A stretch of DNA of 64,000 bases, from contig CM031864.1 in assembly GCA_018697195.1 (NCBI GenBank), forward strand, positions 16,796,371 through 16,860,370, given 5' to 3'. Position 1 is the first letter of the stretch; each line of letters opens with the position of its first letter. The translations under genes and the position numbers were made by a program. This DNA is from Certhia americana. Its lineage: Eukaryota; Chordata; Aves; Passeriformes; Certhiidae. This document shows positions 35,076 to 47,859 of the stretch, one piece after another. Below the pieces are notes generated by a model, which worked only from the letters and a program-made list of their open reading frames with translations, was not told the origin of the DNA and ran no database searches.

Positions 35076-38000
35076 GGAGCAAGTCCCCTGTAAATAAGAT
35101 GTAATTAAATGTAACAATTCTCATTGATGTTTTGAACAATTATGCAAATCCAGAGCTGTGCTGACAGCTAGGTACCATGCCTTGCAAACTTTCAATGATC
35201 TGCTGCCCACCAACTGCTGTCTCACTCACATCAGCATGGATCGCAGATCACTTGGGTTCTTTTTCAGAGGGACTCAATCAAACATAACATGATCCCAGAG
35301 TCTGACATTACACAAAACATGATAGCTAAAACACAAAGGGAAGCAGGCTTATTTTGTAGCTGATATCTGACAACAAGTTGGATATTGTGAGTATTTGATT
35401 CAATTTTGTGTGTCAGATGGCATTGGAGCAGACAATAAGGTGTCCACAGTATTTATGAACAGGCAAACACCACAGTTCACTGACGAGGCAAAATAATTTT
35501 AGGTAGCACTGAACCTGTCTGCTTGCATTAGGTTGGGGCAGATTTCTAGTTGGATAGAAAAGCTGCAATTTATTTTCTTCTTTAACAAAATGCTGATAAC
35601 CACTCTCCCTCTTAGCACAGAACATGGGATAACTCTGACCACTAGGTCCTTTTGTCACCCTCTCACTGAACTGTTCTTTTAACAGAGACACTCTGATTTG
35701 CACTCAGCAAAATGTCAGGCTACATTTCAATCATATTGATGCACTGTCCATGTATCATAGGGAAAAAAACATTACCTCTGAGGTCTCAAGGAGGAATAAC
35801 CTACTGGAGTTTCAAATCATGAGGCTCTGGACAGTGCTGGGGGTACAAACTGATGCTCCATTGCAGGTATGCTCAGTTACCAGTTTCTCTAGTCTTTCCA
35901 ACAAAGCACATATGTCAGTCATTGCTCCACTGACCATCAATTAAGTAGAAAATTAACACAATTTCTATTGTATTATTAGGGTGAGTCTTCCCATTAGAAT
36001 TTTCTTGTGCCTGCAGAAAGAGCTACCACAGCCTGTACTGTAGCAGTCACACTGCCAATAATCCAGTGTTACAGTGCGTGCACTTATGGGCAGGCATGGA
36101 CACTCCCCTCAGTTTCACAAAGGTAAGTATTTCCAGAAGGGCCAAAGGCAATAGAGCTTTACACAGGAAGACCTGGGGTGAGAGTGATGCTCTTACATAA
36201 ATGCAAAATCCAAATAAAAATGAGCAACAGATGCTTCCTTGACTGAGAGCAGCAGGTCTATAGGTACATTGAAATTACTTGTTCAGGGGTTAGACATTAC
36301 AGGTCTTCTAGTGCAAAAACTCTTAACATTCATATTGTTGTGGGGGATGAAGAATTTGGGAAACCAAATGTCACTGTCAACTGGGCAGCCACTAATATGG
36401 TGACAAAAAACACATGCCATCCAGAGCCTTTGGGTTGCAGCCACAGCCTGGAAAGGGCTAGAAATACCATGTCTGCCTCCACCTCCCTTCAGCCCTTGTG
36501 TGGAAGGAGCTGCATTGCTTGTTGATTTGCAAAGATGAGTGTTGCTTTCCTTGTTCAGCAAGGAAATTTTGGCCCCAAGTAGGCAAAGGTGCCTTGCCCT
36601 CTATCATCCCAGGCTGGCCAGGGCACGTGAGGCAGTGGAAAGACACTGCCTCTCTGCTCTGCTAAAGAGAAGCAGCCATGGGGAGTTCAGTTCCTGGTGC
36701 CATGTCTCAATGCAGCTGCTCCTAGCAGGGCAGAGGTGCCCATCAATGCCCTGAAATCCACTCCTGCTGCCTCACTGGTGCCTTTGCTAGGGAGCTCTTT
36801 GATAGGTAGCCTGCCTTCTGCTAGACTGATATTTCAATCAGACAGAGGCTTTCCTTGGGGAGAAGGGCGGGGGTGGGGGGGGGCAAAAGGAAGGGAAAAA
36901 AAATCAACTATTCCCTCTCAGAAAGTTTCACAGTGATCCTGTGCATTATTATTTGAATCTGACCATATTCAGAAACATATTTCTCCCCAGAATTACCAGC
37001 TGGGGCCAAATTCTCTGCCCTGACTGCACTCAGAAATTTTCATCCTAATCCCAAACTATTCATCCCAACACTTCTGCTGCCATCAATAGATTTAAGATGT
37101 TTTTAATGCCTTCCTTGAACTTGCCTTGTCTCCTGTCAGCCAGCCAGAAGTGGTTTTTATCAGGAATAAGATTCAAAGAGCCTGCCCTGCAGCAATCCCA
37201 TCGTGCACTTCTTTGTCAGAATCCTAATGACGATTTATATATACTTAAGAGACTATCTCCAGCTGTAAAACTGAAAAGCTTCTGGGGGTCTGTACAGTTC
37301 CCTGACCTCAGACCTATTTTTATATTTTGATCTTGGGGATAGTGCCTCCCAACACTCCGAATCCTCCGGTTATCCCTGCGGTAACAAAGTGCTAGCTTAA
37401 CCAGTAGTAGCAAGACTTAAAACAGGGCACTCAGGATCAAAGTGGCTAACAAACTTGAGCATTAGCCACTGTGTCAGCCCTAGAGACAGTCACGTTAAAC
37501 CAAAACATGTATATGGCTGAGTCTCCATGCTAAAACTAAACATTGTGCTCCAGAGGACGTGCATGTAAAGAGCCATTTTCGCTGAGGTAGGTACGAAAGC
37601 ATGCTCAATTTAACATGCTAAACAGGCATCCACCACAGACACTCTCCTCCCAAGCAGAGAGGAATTACACTATTATGTTGCTTTTAGGTTTTATGGAGCT
37701 ATTTTTAAGATTTTTCCAGCATTATTTGCTTTTATTTTCATCCCAAACATTCATAAAAGAGATTTTACATTTTTGATTCAGAAGAAATGAGAAAATATGA
37801 AAGAGTGTGAAAGTACTGATGAGTCTGGATTAAGACAAAAACATAGCCAGGATAAGGTTCTGTCAATGAACTGACACTTCATTTTCCTTCCATTGTCTGA
37901 TTACCAGAAAAGCAGTACACTAGCAACAAGGATGATCACATGAAGGCGGGAAAACACAACTGTCAGGCTTCAAGGACAAAGCCTATTCTTACATTGCCAT

Positions 38001-38430
38001 TCCTTAAATCCAGACATTAGAGCAAAAGGAATGAGAAAAAAGCAGCTCACTCATGGATAGCTTACTGAGGATACTGCAAAAGATTATGCTAATCTTCACT
38101 TCATTGTCCTCTGCAAAATGTTTTCATACCATGCCTTTTATCTTTGGAAGGGATGCACAACCTCTCAACTCTGTGACAGCGAGCACTTTCTGTGTGGTTT
38201 CTGCGTAATTAACACCAGCACTAGACCTTTTCATTTTTGCTACTCAAGCTTATGGCCTTTTAAGGGTACCCACAGGGGAGCATCCCTCACCCCTTTGCTT
38301 GCGGCCTAAGTGATAGTCTCAGCTTATCCTTAGCTACATATACCATCTGTTAATAGCAGAAGGATCAAAAACTTTTGGCTAGCCTGCATTTTTCAAAGAA
38401 TGGGGGCAGGCAGCATAAACAACACATTAG
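35076..38430. other. Non-coding DNA, no gene seen
   Basis: Mixed composition, GC-richer at 36580-36880. The segment GGGGCCAAATTCTCTG at 37002-37017 resembles the arm end of the palindromic repeat at 46552-46648 and may be a fragment of it. The sequence at 37260-37600 is complex with several CpGs and could be conserved. Open frames are short and unrecognised. Confidence 0.6.
36857..36883 (+). other. G-quadruplex-forming G-rich tract
   Basis: Four G runs of 4, 3, 5 and 9 bases are separated by loops AGAA, C and T, which satisfies the usual G-quadruplex pattern on the plus strand. A purine-rich A/G segment follows to about 36905. It has no attached gene. Confidence 0.8.
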
Positions 38431-38830
38431 ACAAGATTTCTAAGAGTTTTAATTCTGAGTTGGGGCCTAAAGAGTTTCAGTTTTATTTAAACTGCCACTG
38501 CATTATTGTCTAGATTATGTTCACATGCACAGTCATCTTAGGAGGTGGCAGGAATTAAATAAAAAGTTTGCATTTAAGGTGAAATTCATTCTAATATAGT
38601 TTTATAATCCATTTTATTGAAGAAGAGTAACATGCTGGATTTTTGGTCGATTTGAACACAATAAACACTGAAGCTGCAATTTTGCCCCTCCGGAATCAAC
38701 CCACTTTCAACGATATAATCAGGTGCTTGAAAGTGTGTTTGATACCAATGACAGTGGGAGTTGCATCCCAATAGTAACACAGGAATTGCCCCTGAAAACA
38801 CAGACCAAATTTGACACTTGCATTCAAACA
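38431..38830. promoter_or_regulatory. Candidate conserved non-coding stretch
   Basis: Complex AT-rich sequence with isolated CpGs (38647, 38690, 38711), TTTAAACTG, AATTAAAT and TGCATTTAAGG cores and no repeat. The support is texture only. Confidence 0.28.
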
Positions 38831-41800
38831 CTTTTCTTCTTTATTTCCAGAAACTGTGGAACACTTAAAAAGTAAAACAATGAATTAATGTGGTGTTTCA
38901 GCATTTACACTTACTTTCACCAGCTTTCCCTCAGGCATATTTTATCTATGTATTAACAGTGGGGTTTTCAAGAGGGTTTTTTTCCCAGATACGTTTGTTT
39001 TTTCCAGGTCCATTTTCCCACCAGACCTTGTCATGCTGGTGCCCTGGTCTCCAGACACAGATACCCTGATTTTTTGATGGAAGAAAGAGCAAGAGCAGCA
39101 CATGTTTGCAAGGCTCCCCACCTGCTTTGCCCCTGCCTTGGAGCCTTCACAGTGGCACAGCAGCTACACCTAGGAGCAGGGTGAAAACCTGCAGAGGCTT
39201 TGGCCCACCCCTGCAATTCCCAGACCCACTGAGGCCCCATTAACTCATCTTTGTCTCCTGCACTTCTGACTTTGTAGGAAGGCTACCAGTGATCCAAAGA
39301 ACAACAAAAACCAGTGATATTTTGGTGGCATGACATTGTAGTTGAAGCTGCCTTGGAAGTGGACTAAGCTGTAGAGAGTGAGTAGACTTCTCCTTGCCTT
39401 TCTAGGCATTACACTGGGTAGATGGAGCTAATCTCCTCTATGTATATCCAGAAGCACCAGATGTGGTTATATGGTAGGGGTGGGCTAAAAGCACAGCTTT
39501 TCTTTCCATTTCCAAGTGTGTTGACATATTCTCTCCTCCCTGAGAAAGACAAATGTGCCCTGAGATAGTTTGGCAACATGACAGATGGTAACTACCACTG
39601 TGGCTTATTATAGTGCTGCTGATGTCTCAGATGTGCATTAAACTCATACACTGACAGGAAGACTCAAGGAAATGTTCTACATTTTCCTGCACAGGCATAA
39701 TCCCTTTTCAAACAAAAAAAATCCCAAACAAATAAACAAACAAAAAAAGCCCCATGAAGATTTAAAACCCTAGCTGTCAAGGTGTCCTGTACGAAAGGGT
39801 AAATACTATAGAGAAACTTGTGTTCCTGATCTGAAGTAACACCATGTTCTTAAATCTGAAACCAGCCTGTTCATTGCTGCACATAAAGAACTCAAAGGCC
39901 TCGCAACTGCACCCAGTTCTCCTCCAAACAACCCAAAGTTTCTATCTACCAAGAAAAAGGAAGCAAAAGAAGTGCTTTAAAGAGAGCATTTTTCAAAATC
40001 TTACAGGTGGGCAGAAACAGTTACATTCAGTGTTCAGAAGTAACAAATACAGCTTATTATTTTTTAAAAATACCACCCTTTGAACTGTTAGGACCTTTTA
40101 TGTTTTCAAAGTGCTGTCAAAACCAATGTAAATTCTTCATGGAGAGTACAGGTCATAAAATGTTTGTGCTCACCTTTCTTCTTGGGAAACCTGAGCCGAA
40201 ATTCTGCATTACATGGCAATCACTGTCCATACCTGAAAAATCAAACTATAATTCACCATTATATCTTCTTTTGCTTAGAGAGGCTGCTAAGAAAGGAACT
40301 TTATAAAACTGGGCCAAGGCTGCCCAGGATAAAGAAAAGGTGAAAAATTTTTCCAGCATCTAGTCACACTTTGTCAGGCTCCAGCTTAGTCCTATGAGCC
40401 TTCTTTTTCATCAGCACTGCCAATAACATCTCATTTACAAAGAAATTTAGGGAGAAGGAACTGCACTGAAAACTGTTACCACAGACTCAACTGCCATGAA
40501 GCTGTCACTGAAAAGAGCAGGGGAGCAAACATTTTTTTTTACATTTTGAAGCTGCTGTCCAAAAAATAGTTACTGATCTGAAAAGTAAAATTGGAAGCTG
40601 CTTTAGCATTCTCTGAAACACAAGTCACTTAAGAGTTATTATCGTTATAAAAAAATCACAATGTTCTAAAAACATAATTTCAGAAAGAATTTTGGCTTGG
40701 GAATTTAAGCAAAATTTATATAATTTGTGGAGAAAATTGAACAACAAACTGTCCATACAGTGTATGAACTATAAAATAGGTGGGAGCAACCATATAAAAT
40801 TAAAGGTCTGGAAAAGTCACATGATAAGTTTTCCTTCTTTCTTCTAAAAGGGAAATATCCCAGTGTGATATCTCAATGCATGCAAAAAAATGCCACCCAT
40901 CAGATAGAATTTTTTCTCTGGTTCTTACTCAGCTCGACTGACTTACATGGAGTTACTTCTATTCTGCACCAGTTTAAGTGAAAAGAAAAGAAAACACATG
41001 TTTCTGACTGAACACTGAAGGCCAGATTTTCAATCTGTGTAAACACAAGCAATTTAAGATAGTGACACGTGGATAATTTTACAGAATCTTAATAGGACTA
41101 TTTTATATGCAAATATAAAAACATCCTTGTTGCCAAAATTCACAGCAGGCTAACAATGCTTATAAAATAACAATTCTTGTACACTGTCCAAAACTGAAAG
41201 AAGGTAATTTCCTTTCCTACCTTCAGTCAGAATCCAGGTACAGTAACACTCCAAATAAAATCAAATAAGTCCGTGTTCTTAGGAGGAAAATCTCCATTAA
41301 ATTCAAACCAATAAGGTCAAACCCTTTGTCTGACTGCCCATAACTCTCTTGTCTTTCAGGAGTTTCAAAAATTTTCCCATGATTTAGAAAAAAAAGGAGA
41401 TAAATTTCCTAGCATCTCTTTAAATGAGCTTTTAAAAAATCTGAAAAAAACTCTCAGTAGCCAGTCTATTAAATCTTCTATTTACTAGAGAGAAAAAGCC
41501 TCACCAGCAACTCATTTTCCTGTAATAAATACACCAATAATCTAGTCTGAGTTTAATAAAATTGGCAGTCCAGCTAATAGTCACAGTTCCTCCAAGTACT
41601 AAGAATCAGTAGTTTCTGTCTCCAGCAATGCAATTTTGTGGAATTATATTACACAAGAACTCATACACCTCTGCAAAACAGCATTGCTGTGAAAACACCA
41701 CTTACTGGCTACCTAGAGTTTTACTTGCTATAAGCTGTTTAGACCACATGAAACCTGCAATACACTGTTAGATCTTTACAAATTTCATGAAATCTTTTTC

Positions 41801-42759
41801 GGATATCCAAAAAATCCTGAACTACTTGAATCTTTTGTCTCCCAGCACTGGGGACTGACCCATAATCTCTTTCCCAGCCAGTACACCAAATCTGTAGCCA
41901 ACCTTGTCACTGACTCCAACAGCTGCTTAAATTCACCAGAGGGGATAGCAGCAATCCTACTTCTAAAAGAACACCACAAGGCTTACGTTCATGATGCCTT
42001 GAGGAGACGCTGAAAGGAAGGTCAAAGGTGAAGAAAAGATAAAGTGCAGTACAAGAAGATCAGTAAAGTTGAATCTTCTTGATGGAAAACTCATGTCTGC
42101 TTCTTCATGATGCAAACAACATAACTTCATTTCAAAAAGCCTCTGTTTTTTGTTGATTTTTTCCCTTCTCTTTTGCTTTGGAGTATTTTGAAGTTTATTG
42201 AAGTTTTTTTTCCTTTTTTTTTAGGTCAGAGCTCTGTGCATCTAAAAGCCTTATTCAGTTGTTCTTGTCACGAGTACTTTGTCTTACACAGGCTGCATTA
42301 CTCTTGTAAACAGAGGCAGCATCAAAGTGAAAGCAGATAGAGTCACATCAGTGGATTAAGGCCTTCTGCATGATAAAGTAGCTACCTAGGGTGGGATAAA
42401 CTTAATATGTGAAAGAATGTTATTGAGGAGGAATAAAGTGCCAAAACTCTGTCATTCTCTTAGTAATGTCCTAATCTAATGCCTGACACCAAGGCCTTAG
42501 GCCAGTGTTAGTGTTAATCAATGAAATACCCATCTGTGTTCCCTGTCCTTATCGCTATTTAGAACTAGCCTAAACTCAATTATTTTCCCTTAGAGACCAA
42601 GATGGGATATTAAGTTGAGTGAAAGGGATTGTGTCTCACAAAGAAATCCCAGTGTTAAAATGCAGAGGTGTCAACACTGCTAACTAAATTTCAGTTAAAC
42701 AGAGATTAAATGCTGGTTCTTTGGACATGAAACACTGCATAGATTAAACCTGGTTAAAA
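38831..42759. other. Non-coding DNA, no gene seen
   Basis: An A-rich patch lies at 39710-39750. Frames at 40007-40306 plus (99 codons) and 41785-41979 minus (64) resemble no known protein. Degenerate remnants of a palindromic repeat family at 40936-41042 are listed separately. Confidence 0.6.
40936..41042. repeat. Probable remnants of an old palindromic interspersed repeat
   Basis: 40936-40980 reads like one arm of the amniote palindromic repeat type that contains CATGGAGTTACTYCTRATTTACACCAGTGTAAG (here CATGGAGTTACTTC, then CACCAGTTTAAGTG). 41020-41042 reads GGCCAGATTTTCAATCTGTG, the usual arm end of the same type. The match is from memory and the copies are diverged. Confidence 0.4.
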
Positions 42760-43110
42760 ATCCTTATTTAGAGAGTGGCTAAAAACTGCTAAGCAGTTTA
42801 ATCAACTTATAATGTAAATTTTCTTCCCTCGTATGCATTATTTATCCCCTGCAATAACCATTGTACAATAAATGTTTGAAGAGTACACTCACTAAAGCAA
42901 TAGGAAAGCACAGTCTCTTGCTGTTACCCAGAGCTGTGAATGATACAGACATTGCCAGATACATAATGGTTATCTGAGGAGTATGTAATTTATCCCACGA
43001 GTGAACTGCAAATCCCATAATTCAAAACTGCCTTAGTCACAAATGAGTTATGGAGGGGTTTTTTACAAGTGGGAATAATCTCACATCCCATCGATATTCA
43101 TTATTGTATT
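42760..43110. promoter_or_regulatory. Candidate conserved non-coding stretch
   Basis: Complex AT-rich sequence with GCAGTTTAATCAAC at about 42794-42807, ATGCATTATTTATC at about 42834, CAATAACCATTGTAC near 42853 and GGTTATCTGAGG near 42970. CpGs remain at about 42830, 43000 and 43092. There are no repeats and no exon. The support is texture only. Confidence 0.3.
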
Positions 43111-45789
43111 TTTGGTTCATATCATCAAGATAATATTTTATATCTTCTTTATTTTATTTAAATTTCAAACTTGTTTGGCTTGTCCTTTTATGTCTTTTTT
43201 TAATTAGAACATTGTAAAAACAGGAAGATTCTGCAGAAGAACACAGCCATCTTTTCTATATATTCAAGTAGATATAAAGAAAAGAAATAAGCTTCCAAAT
43301 TAGGAAGAAATAAATGATTTCAACTGCTTTGTAATGAGCATTTTTTTGGATTAATTTCTGAATAGTATCTGAGCTGAAATGACTATATGCATTTCTTAAG
43401 AATTTTCTCTCCTGATTTCTTTTGTAATTGTAAAATTATTGGGGGGGCTTTATTACCACAAGCATCTTTTTCCAAAACAATTTAAAGGTTAACAGTCAAA
43501 AATGCTACAGAAATAAGCAGCAAAACCATTTTATTCTAAATTCTCTTTGTGTATATGAATAAGAAAAGGTACTTAAGCGACTAAAATCAGGTAAGCATTT
43601 CTAAGACCACCATGGAAATACCAGAGATAAAAACAGGAGGAACATCTCTGGCTCACTTTCTCTACTAATAATTCACCAAATACAACTATCCTCATGGTAC
43701 TGGTCTTAATATTACTTTTTGCTTCTCTTTGAATTACCACTATAGCTTTCTTGATTGCCAGTGTGCATCTTTGTTAGCATCTCAAGCAAATTAAATGAAG
43801 AGAAAGAAATAATATTTTCATAAGAGTGGTAAGCACATAACACTGAGAGGGCATTGGTGCTGTGAATGTGCTTTTTCTTCTTAGCCAGAAGCATAGGCAT
43901 AAATGCAGTGAAACTCTGTCTGGAGGGATCCCTGTTCTTTCCCTCCTCTCTCCAGCAGAAGTTGCATTTAGTATGTCCTTTCTCATTGCTAAGTAACATA
44001 TACATTTTCTCATTTGCAGATTAGCCTCTACTTTTTTTAACTTTGAGTCTTTTTCATTTAAAAACTAACATATTTCTTTCTTGGTTACTTGGGGCCCCAG
44101 ACATGGGAGCTGGTTTTATGTCACATGTAGTCAAGAGGAAAAAACAAGCATGATTGTGTGAGAGCTTGGGGTTGTAGGTTTTTTCCTTTTTTCCTCCCAA
44201 GACAGAGGGATACAATATTTCAAATTATAGCAGTTGTGAAATTTTGGTTTACACAGTGCAAAAAACGTAAGTAGTTCTTGGGTCATTTAGATATTTCTCA
44301 CGGGGACAGTTGGAAAAGTTCATAAAAAACATTGTTTGAAGCCCAAAAATGTAATTTGTCAAGATTTACAGGCAGTATTAAAGACTTGAGGAACTTAGGG
44401 ATTCAAAAATCTGTTTCTAACATAGCTGAGTGAGCTTCAGCTTTACTTTAGAAAACATTGTGTCTTCCTGGGTTAGCAGAAATTGTTAATGATAATATAC
44501 AATAGAAGGTTGGTTGCAAGGGCTTCTCTTAAAAAAATATGCTTTTAAGATCAATTCTCCTCTCCAAGGTCTCAGTATTACTTTGACTGAATAAAATTGT
44601 TCCTAGAGGGTTGTATTACAAAGGCTGAGTCTACCCTATTTTGATGATTCCCAAACTTAAAGAGAGGCACACACCACAATAAATAAAACCACGCTGCTAG
44701 TAGCAGGCATTTAGAAGTCCCATACTGATGAAAATTTGAAGCCTGCTATTCTCATCACAAATCAACCTTTCATGTTCTCAGCAACAAATACTAAAAGAAT
44801 GTCCTGGTTTAAAATTCTTAATACTTCTTTACTTTCTTTTTCCTTTCAAATTTAGGGGTACTTCTGTGGCTTTAGGTGGATTTAGGGTTACACTGGTGGT
44901 TAGGGAGGGTGTCTGAGGAGGTCACTGAAAACCTTGCAATCACAAACTAGGGCAAAGTTTTGTTACTTGCTTCACTCTCCAGACTGGCATTAGAAGCCGT
45001 TGTGTTATTATGGCTTCCATCTCACAAGACAGACATAAACCTGAAGATTCATCCACATGTCTATTAGTAAAAGTCCAGACTCTCTGCCACGAGTTGCATC
45101 AGTTTTATTAATACTGAAACCTTAATTCATTTTTCCTAATTGAATCCCCCTGAAGTTGTTACAAGCAGTGTACTTTCTGCCTGTAACTGCTGGATACTAT
45201 TTCTGTAAATGATAAATACATGTTATACTGCACAAGCAGCTCCATTTCAGTGACAGTTATATGCCTCACTGCTTAAGCTGTTTACAGAAAGTATGGAAGA
45301 CTTCCTGAAATCCTTTTAGGAAACATTGTGAGCTTTGAGATTCTGGTGGTGAGGGAAACTAAGACTAAGCTCTGAATGTTCACAAAAAGCACTTGGCACA
45401 TCATGATTTTCTCTTTCTTTTAAAATTTTATAGGTAAGGGATCCCAGAAAAAAAAATGAGGCGGTAGCACAGATTGCCTTGGAGCACTTAACACACAATC
45501 TGAATCCAAATCAGCAGAGTATCTATAGGAAATTATCTTCTCTTGTACTGATGGAGAACTCCTTTTACTGACAGAGAACAGAGACAGGCTACATACCTCA
45601 GGCTGACAGGCAGAGCAAAGAAAGGCTCCCCAGTCCCATGTGCATCCCCACTCTGTTTCAGTCATGGACCCATCTCCCAAAACCATGCTGGTGCAGAATG
45701 GCTCTGCCCTACCTCCATCACAGGGCTGGTGCTATAAGCTAAAAGACAGCCAATCTCATGCAAAGGACACAACCTAATGCAATTCCAAT
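43111..45789. other. Non-coding DNA, no gene seen
   Basis: Very AT-rich to about 44100, with a G7 run at 43441-43447. A loose cluster of TTAGG words lies at 44850-44910. Overlapping frames at 43712-44013 minus (97 and 79 codons) and 45316-45686 minus (60 and 88) have no recognisable features. Confidence 0.6.
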
Positions 45790-45870
45790 ATAAATTATGT
45801 ATGAACATTGTAGCACAAGACGGTTGGAAAGCACATTGTGTAATTCAGCAATTCAATCACATTTGTTGTT

Positions 45871-45890
45871 AGTGTACAGTACTGTACACT
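45871..45890. repeat. 20-bp perfect palindrome
   Basis: AGTGTACAGTACTGTACACT is perfectly self-complementary over 20 bases. It is the second such palindrome in the window, where about 0.06 would be expected by chance in equal-base random sequence. No simple-sequence or repeat-family origin is evident. It could be a dimeric factor site. Confidence 0.88.
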
Positions 45891-46043
45891 GTAGTTGGAG
45901 AGGGAACTGTCTCAGAGTCAAGTAGATCAAAAACAGTCTATGAGAGCCAACTAAGAAAGGCTATTGTACTTAGCTGACTGAAGTGGAGAATGAAGTACTC
46001 TACCTCAATTAAGGAAAGTGTGGTCGAGCTGATTAACCTGCTT

Positions 46044-46057
46044 GTTACCTTGGTAAC
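46044..46057. promoter_or_regulatory. RFX-type X-box
   Basis: GTTACCTTGGTAAC is two perfect inverted half sites (GTTACC and GGTAAC) with a 2-base spacer. It matches the established RFX X-box consensus GTNRCC-N(0-3)-RGYAAC. RFX factors control ciliary and other genes through such sites, usually near promoters. Here it lies far from any visible gene, so an enhancer role is the likelier reading. Confidence 0.6.
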
Positions 46058-46551
46058 CTGAGATTTAGATTGTGAATGGATACGTAAGGCTGTGGATACA
46101 TTTTATCAGACAAGAGTCTGGTGAACAGTTTGAGAGAACTGCAGGGCTGAAAGGTACTGGTACGTAATCTGTTTATAAGACAACACTTAATTTAGAAGAG
46201 GTAGTCATTACTACTGTATATGTAAGTCACCAATAAATAGAATGACAGCTATGTGCTATGCTCCAATCTGCAGATTGTGCACACAGACCTAAATACTCAA
46301 AGTCCTTCATTGGTGCAATTCCTCTGAGACACCACAAAAGCTACCTGGTTTGGGGATGGGCTGAGATCTCACAGCATCCCCTGAAATCACCAGAGCTCCT
46401 GTATGCAAAGTGCACATGCTTTGGGTACTTGTGTACCTCATCTCTCTGTTCACTTCATTCATTGTCTTTTGTACATCTCAGACTAATGGATAAGACTTCA
46501 TATTTATTAACATTAAGCATCTTTCACCAGCTCTCCACCCCTTTGTAGAAA

Positions 46552-46648
46552 AGGCCTGAGGCTACATTCTCCCCTCAGTTACACCTGTCCAATCCCATTG
46601 ACTTCAGTAAGATTGAACAGGTGTAAGCAAGGAGAAAATTTGGCCCCC
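46552..46648. mobile_element. Palindromic MITE-like interspersed repeat
   Basis: The left arm (AGGCCTGAGGCTACATTCTC, then TCAGTTACACCTGTCCAATC) and the right arm (GATTGAACAGGTGTAAGC, then GGAGAAAATTTGGCCCC) are reverse complements over about 40 bases with scattered mismatches. The centre CCCATTGACTTCAGT sits between them. The design matches a family of ancient palindromic repeats that I recall from birds, turtles and crocodilians. It has no coding capacity; such elements are usually non-autonomous DNA-transposon relics. The family name is not certain. Confidence 0.6.
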
Positions 46649-47859
46649 TGTTGTCTATGAATCGCATTATCTGTGTTCACCGCTGCCTTGACTTTATGTT
46701 GCTGGTAAGTATAATTAATTTATAGTTTGTCTTATTCTCTTAGTTGTTTAATAAATAGATGAAAACAGAAGACTCCTGAGGGACTTACTCTAGTTACCTG
46801 TAATAGAAACTCCCCTACTGATACAGCTTCTTCAGGAATATCCCTAATACTTCCTCTTCTTTTTATTAATTCTTTATGAATTTTCATTATCTTTGGATTT
46901 TGCAGTTCTGCAGAACCTTATTTCTTGTGTGCCATGACATGATCTGTTAGGGGAAAAATGGTGATACCTCTAGCTTTTGAAAATGGAGCTATCTTAAACT
47001 GAAAATATCATCCATTTGACTTTTGCAAAGACCAACATCTGCACTAAGCACGAGGAACACCATCAACTAGTACTTAGTTACAATAAATCACATTGCCCTA
47101 AAGACTGTTGCTTGAATTAAAACAAAGACAAAATCAGGGCATATTCAGAGAAAACAGTTGACTTCTTATAATTAACTGGTTTTGTGAGCCTGAGTTGAAG
47201 CTTACTGAATAGCAGTTACAGTCTTAGTTTTCTCTCTGGCCACCTTCCAAATGCTTCAGCACTGAATCTATCCTTTATTAAGCTAGGAGTGTATAAAGCT
47301 TTTTCTTGGTACTAGCATAATCAGTCAAATGTAGGCAAACAGTCAACTAAAGCAGAAAAAAAAAAACCCTGCATCTCAGTGAGGAAACCCCTCCAATGAG
47401 ATCATCATGACTAATTCCACTAGAACCAGTAAATTTAAGGTTAATATACTTTAAGCACAAAGAAAGAAATTAGCAATCCTTACATGTCTTCCATATGGGA
47501 CTTTTTAGCTTTCTAAGTGCTTTACAATAGGCACTGTCAACATCCCTGCCTTGTAAGTGTGTCAGAAAAAGGCACATTTAAGCCAAAGATCATCCTGCAG
47601 GTCAAAGGCAGAGCAGGCTTTCCAGGGTCCAATTTAGCATGCTGTTCTCTAGGCCAAGCCTATTGTACACTACAAGAAGTGAAATGAGTTGAATCCCATT
47701 CCAATATGCTCACTTCATAGACACTGAAACCTCTGCACATTCCTGTGCAAAAAAATACCCCAAAACAGTCTGACTTGCATAGTCTAACATTTTCATGTTT
47801 TGCATTACTTAAATACTATTCATGGTTTCCTCTAAACTTCTAGTCAAACCTAAGGAGTA
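46649..47859. other. Non-coding DNA, no gene seen
   Basis: AT-rich sequence, A11 at about 47356-47366, no long open frame and no recognisable repeat. Confidence 0.65.

Larger units (their letters stand above)
45790..46250. promoter_or_regulatory. Candidate regulatory element with palindrome and RFX X-box
   Basis: A non-repetitive stretch holding two strong symmetric motifs (45871-45890 and 46044-46057, listed separately), GAGCTGATTAACC just before the second, and CpGs near 45823, 46025, 46082 and 46163. The distance between the two symmetric motifs is about 155 bases. I infer an enhancer; the alternative is chance co-occurrence. Confidence 0.4.

Noticed and set aside
37369..37385. GTTATCCCTGCGGTAAC, close to a 28S/16S rRNA word
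   Set aside because: Only 17 bases with one mismatch; flanks do not match rRNA, so it is not an rRNA or mitochondrial insertion.
44799..44811. TGTCCTGGTTT, like the start of an avian ERVL-type LTR
   Set aside because: Only about 11 bases agree and the following sequence does not continue the LTR pattern.
44850..44910. Cluster of TTAGG words resembling an interstitial telomere repeat
   Set aside because: Only four scattered words with irregular spacing, with no TTAGGG tandem array.
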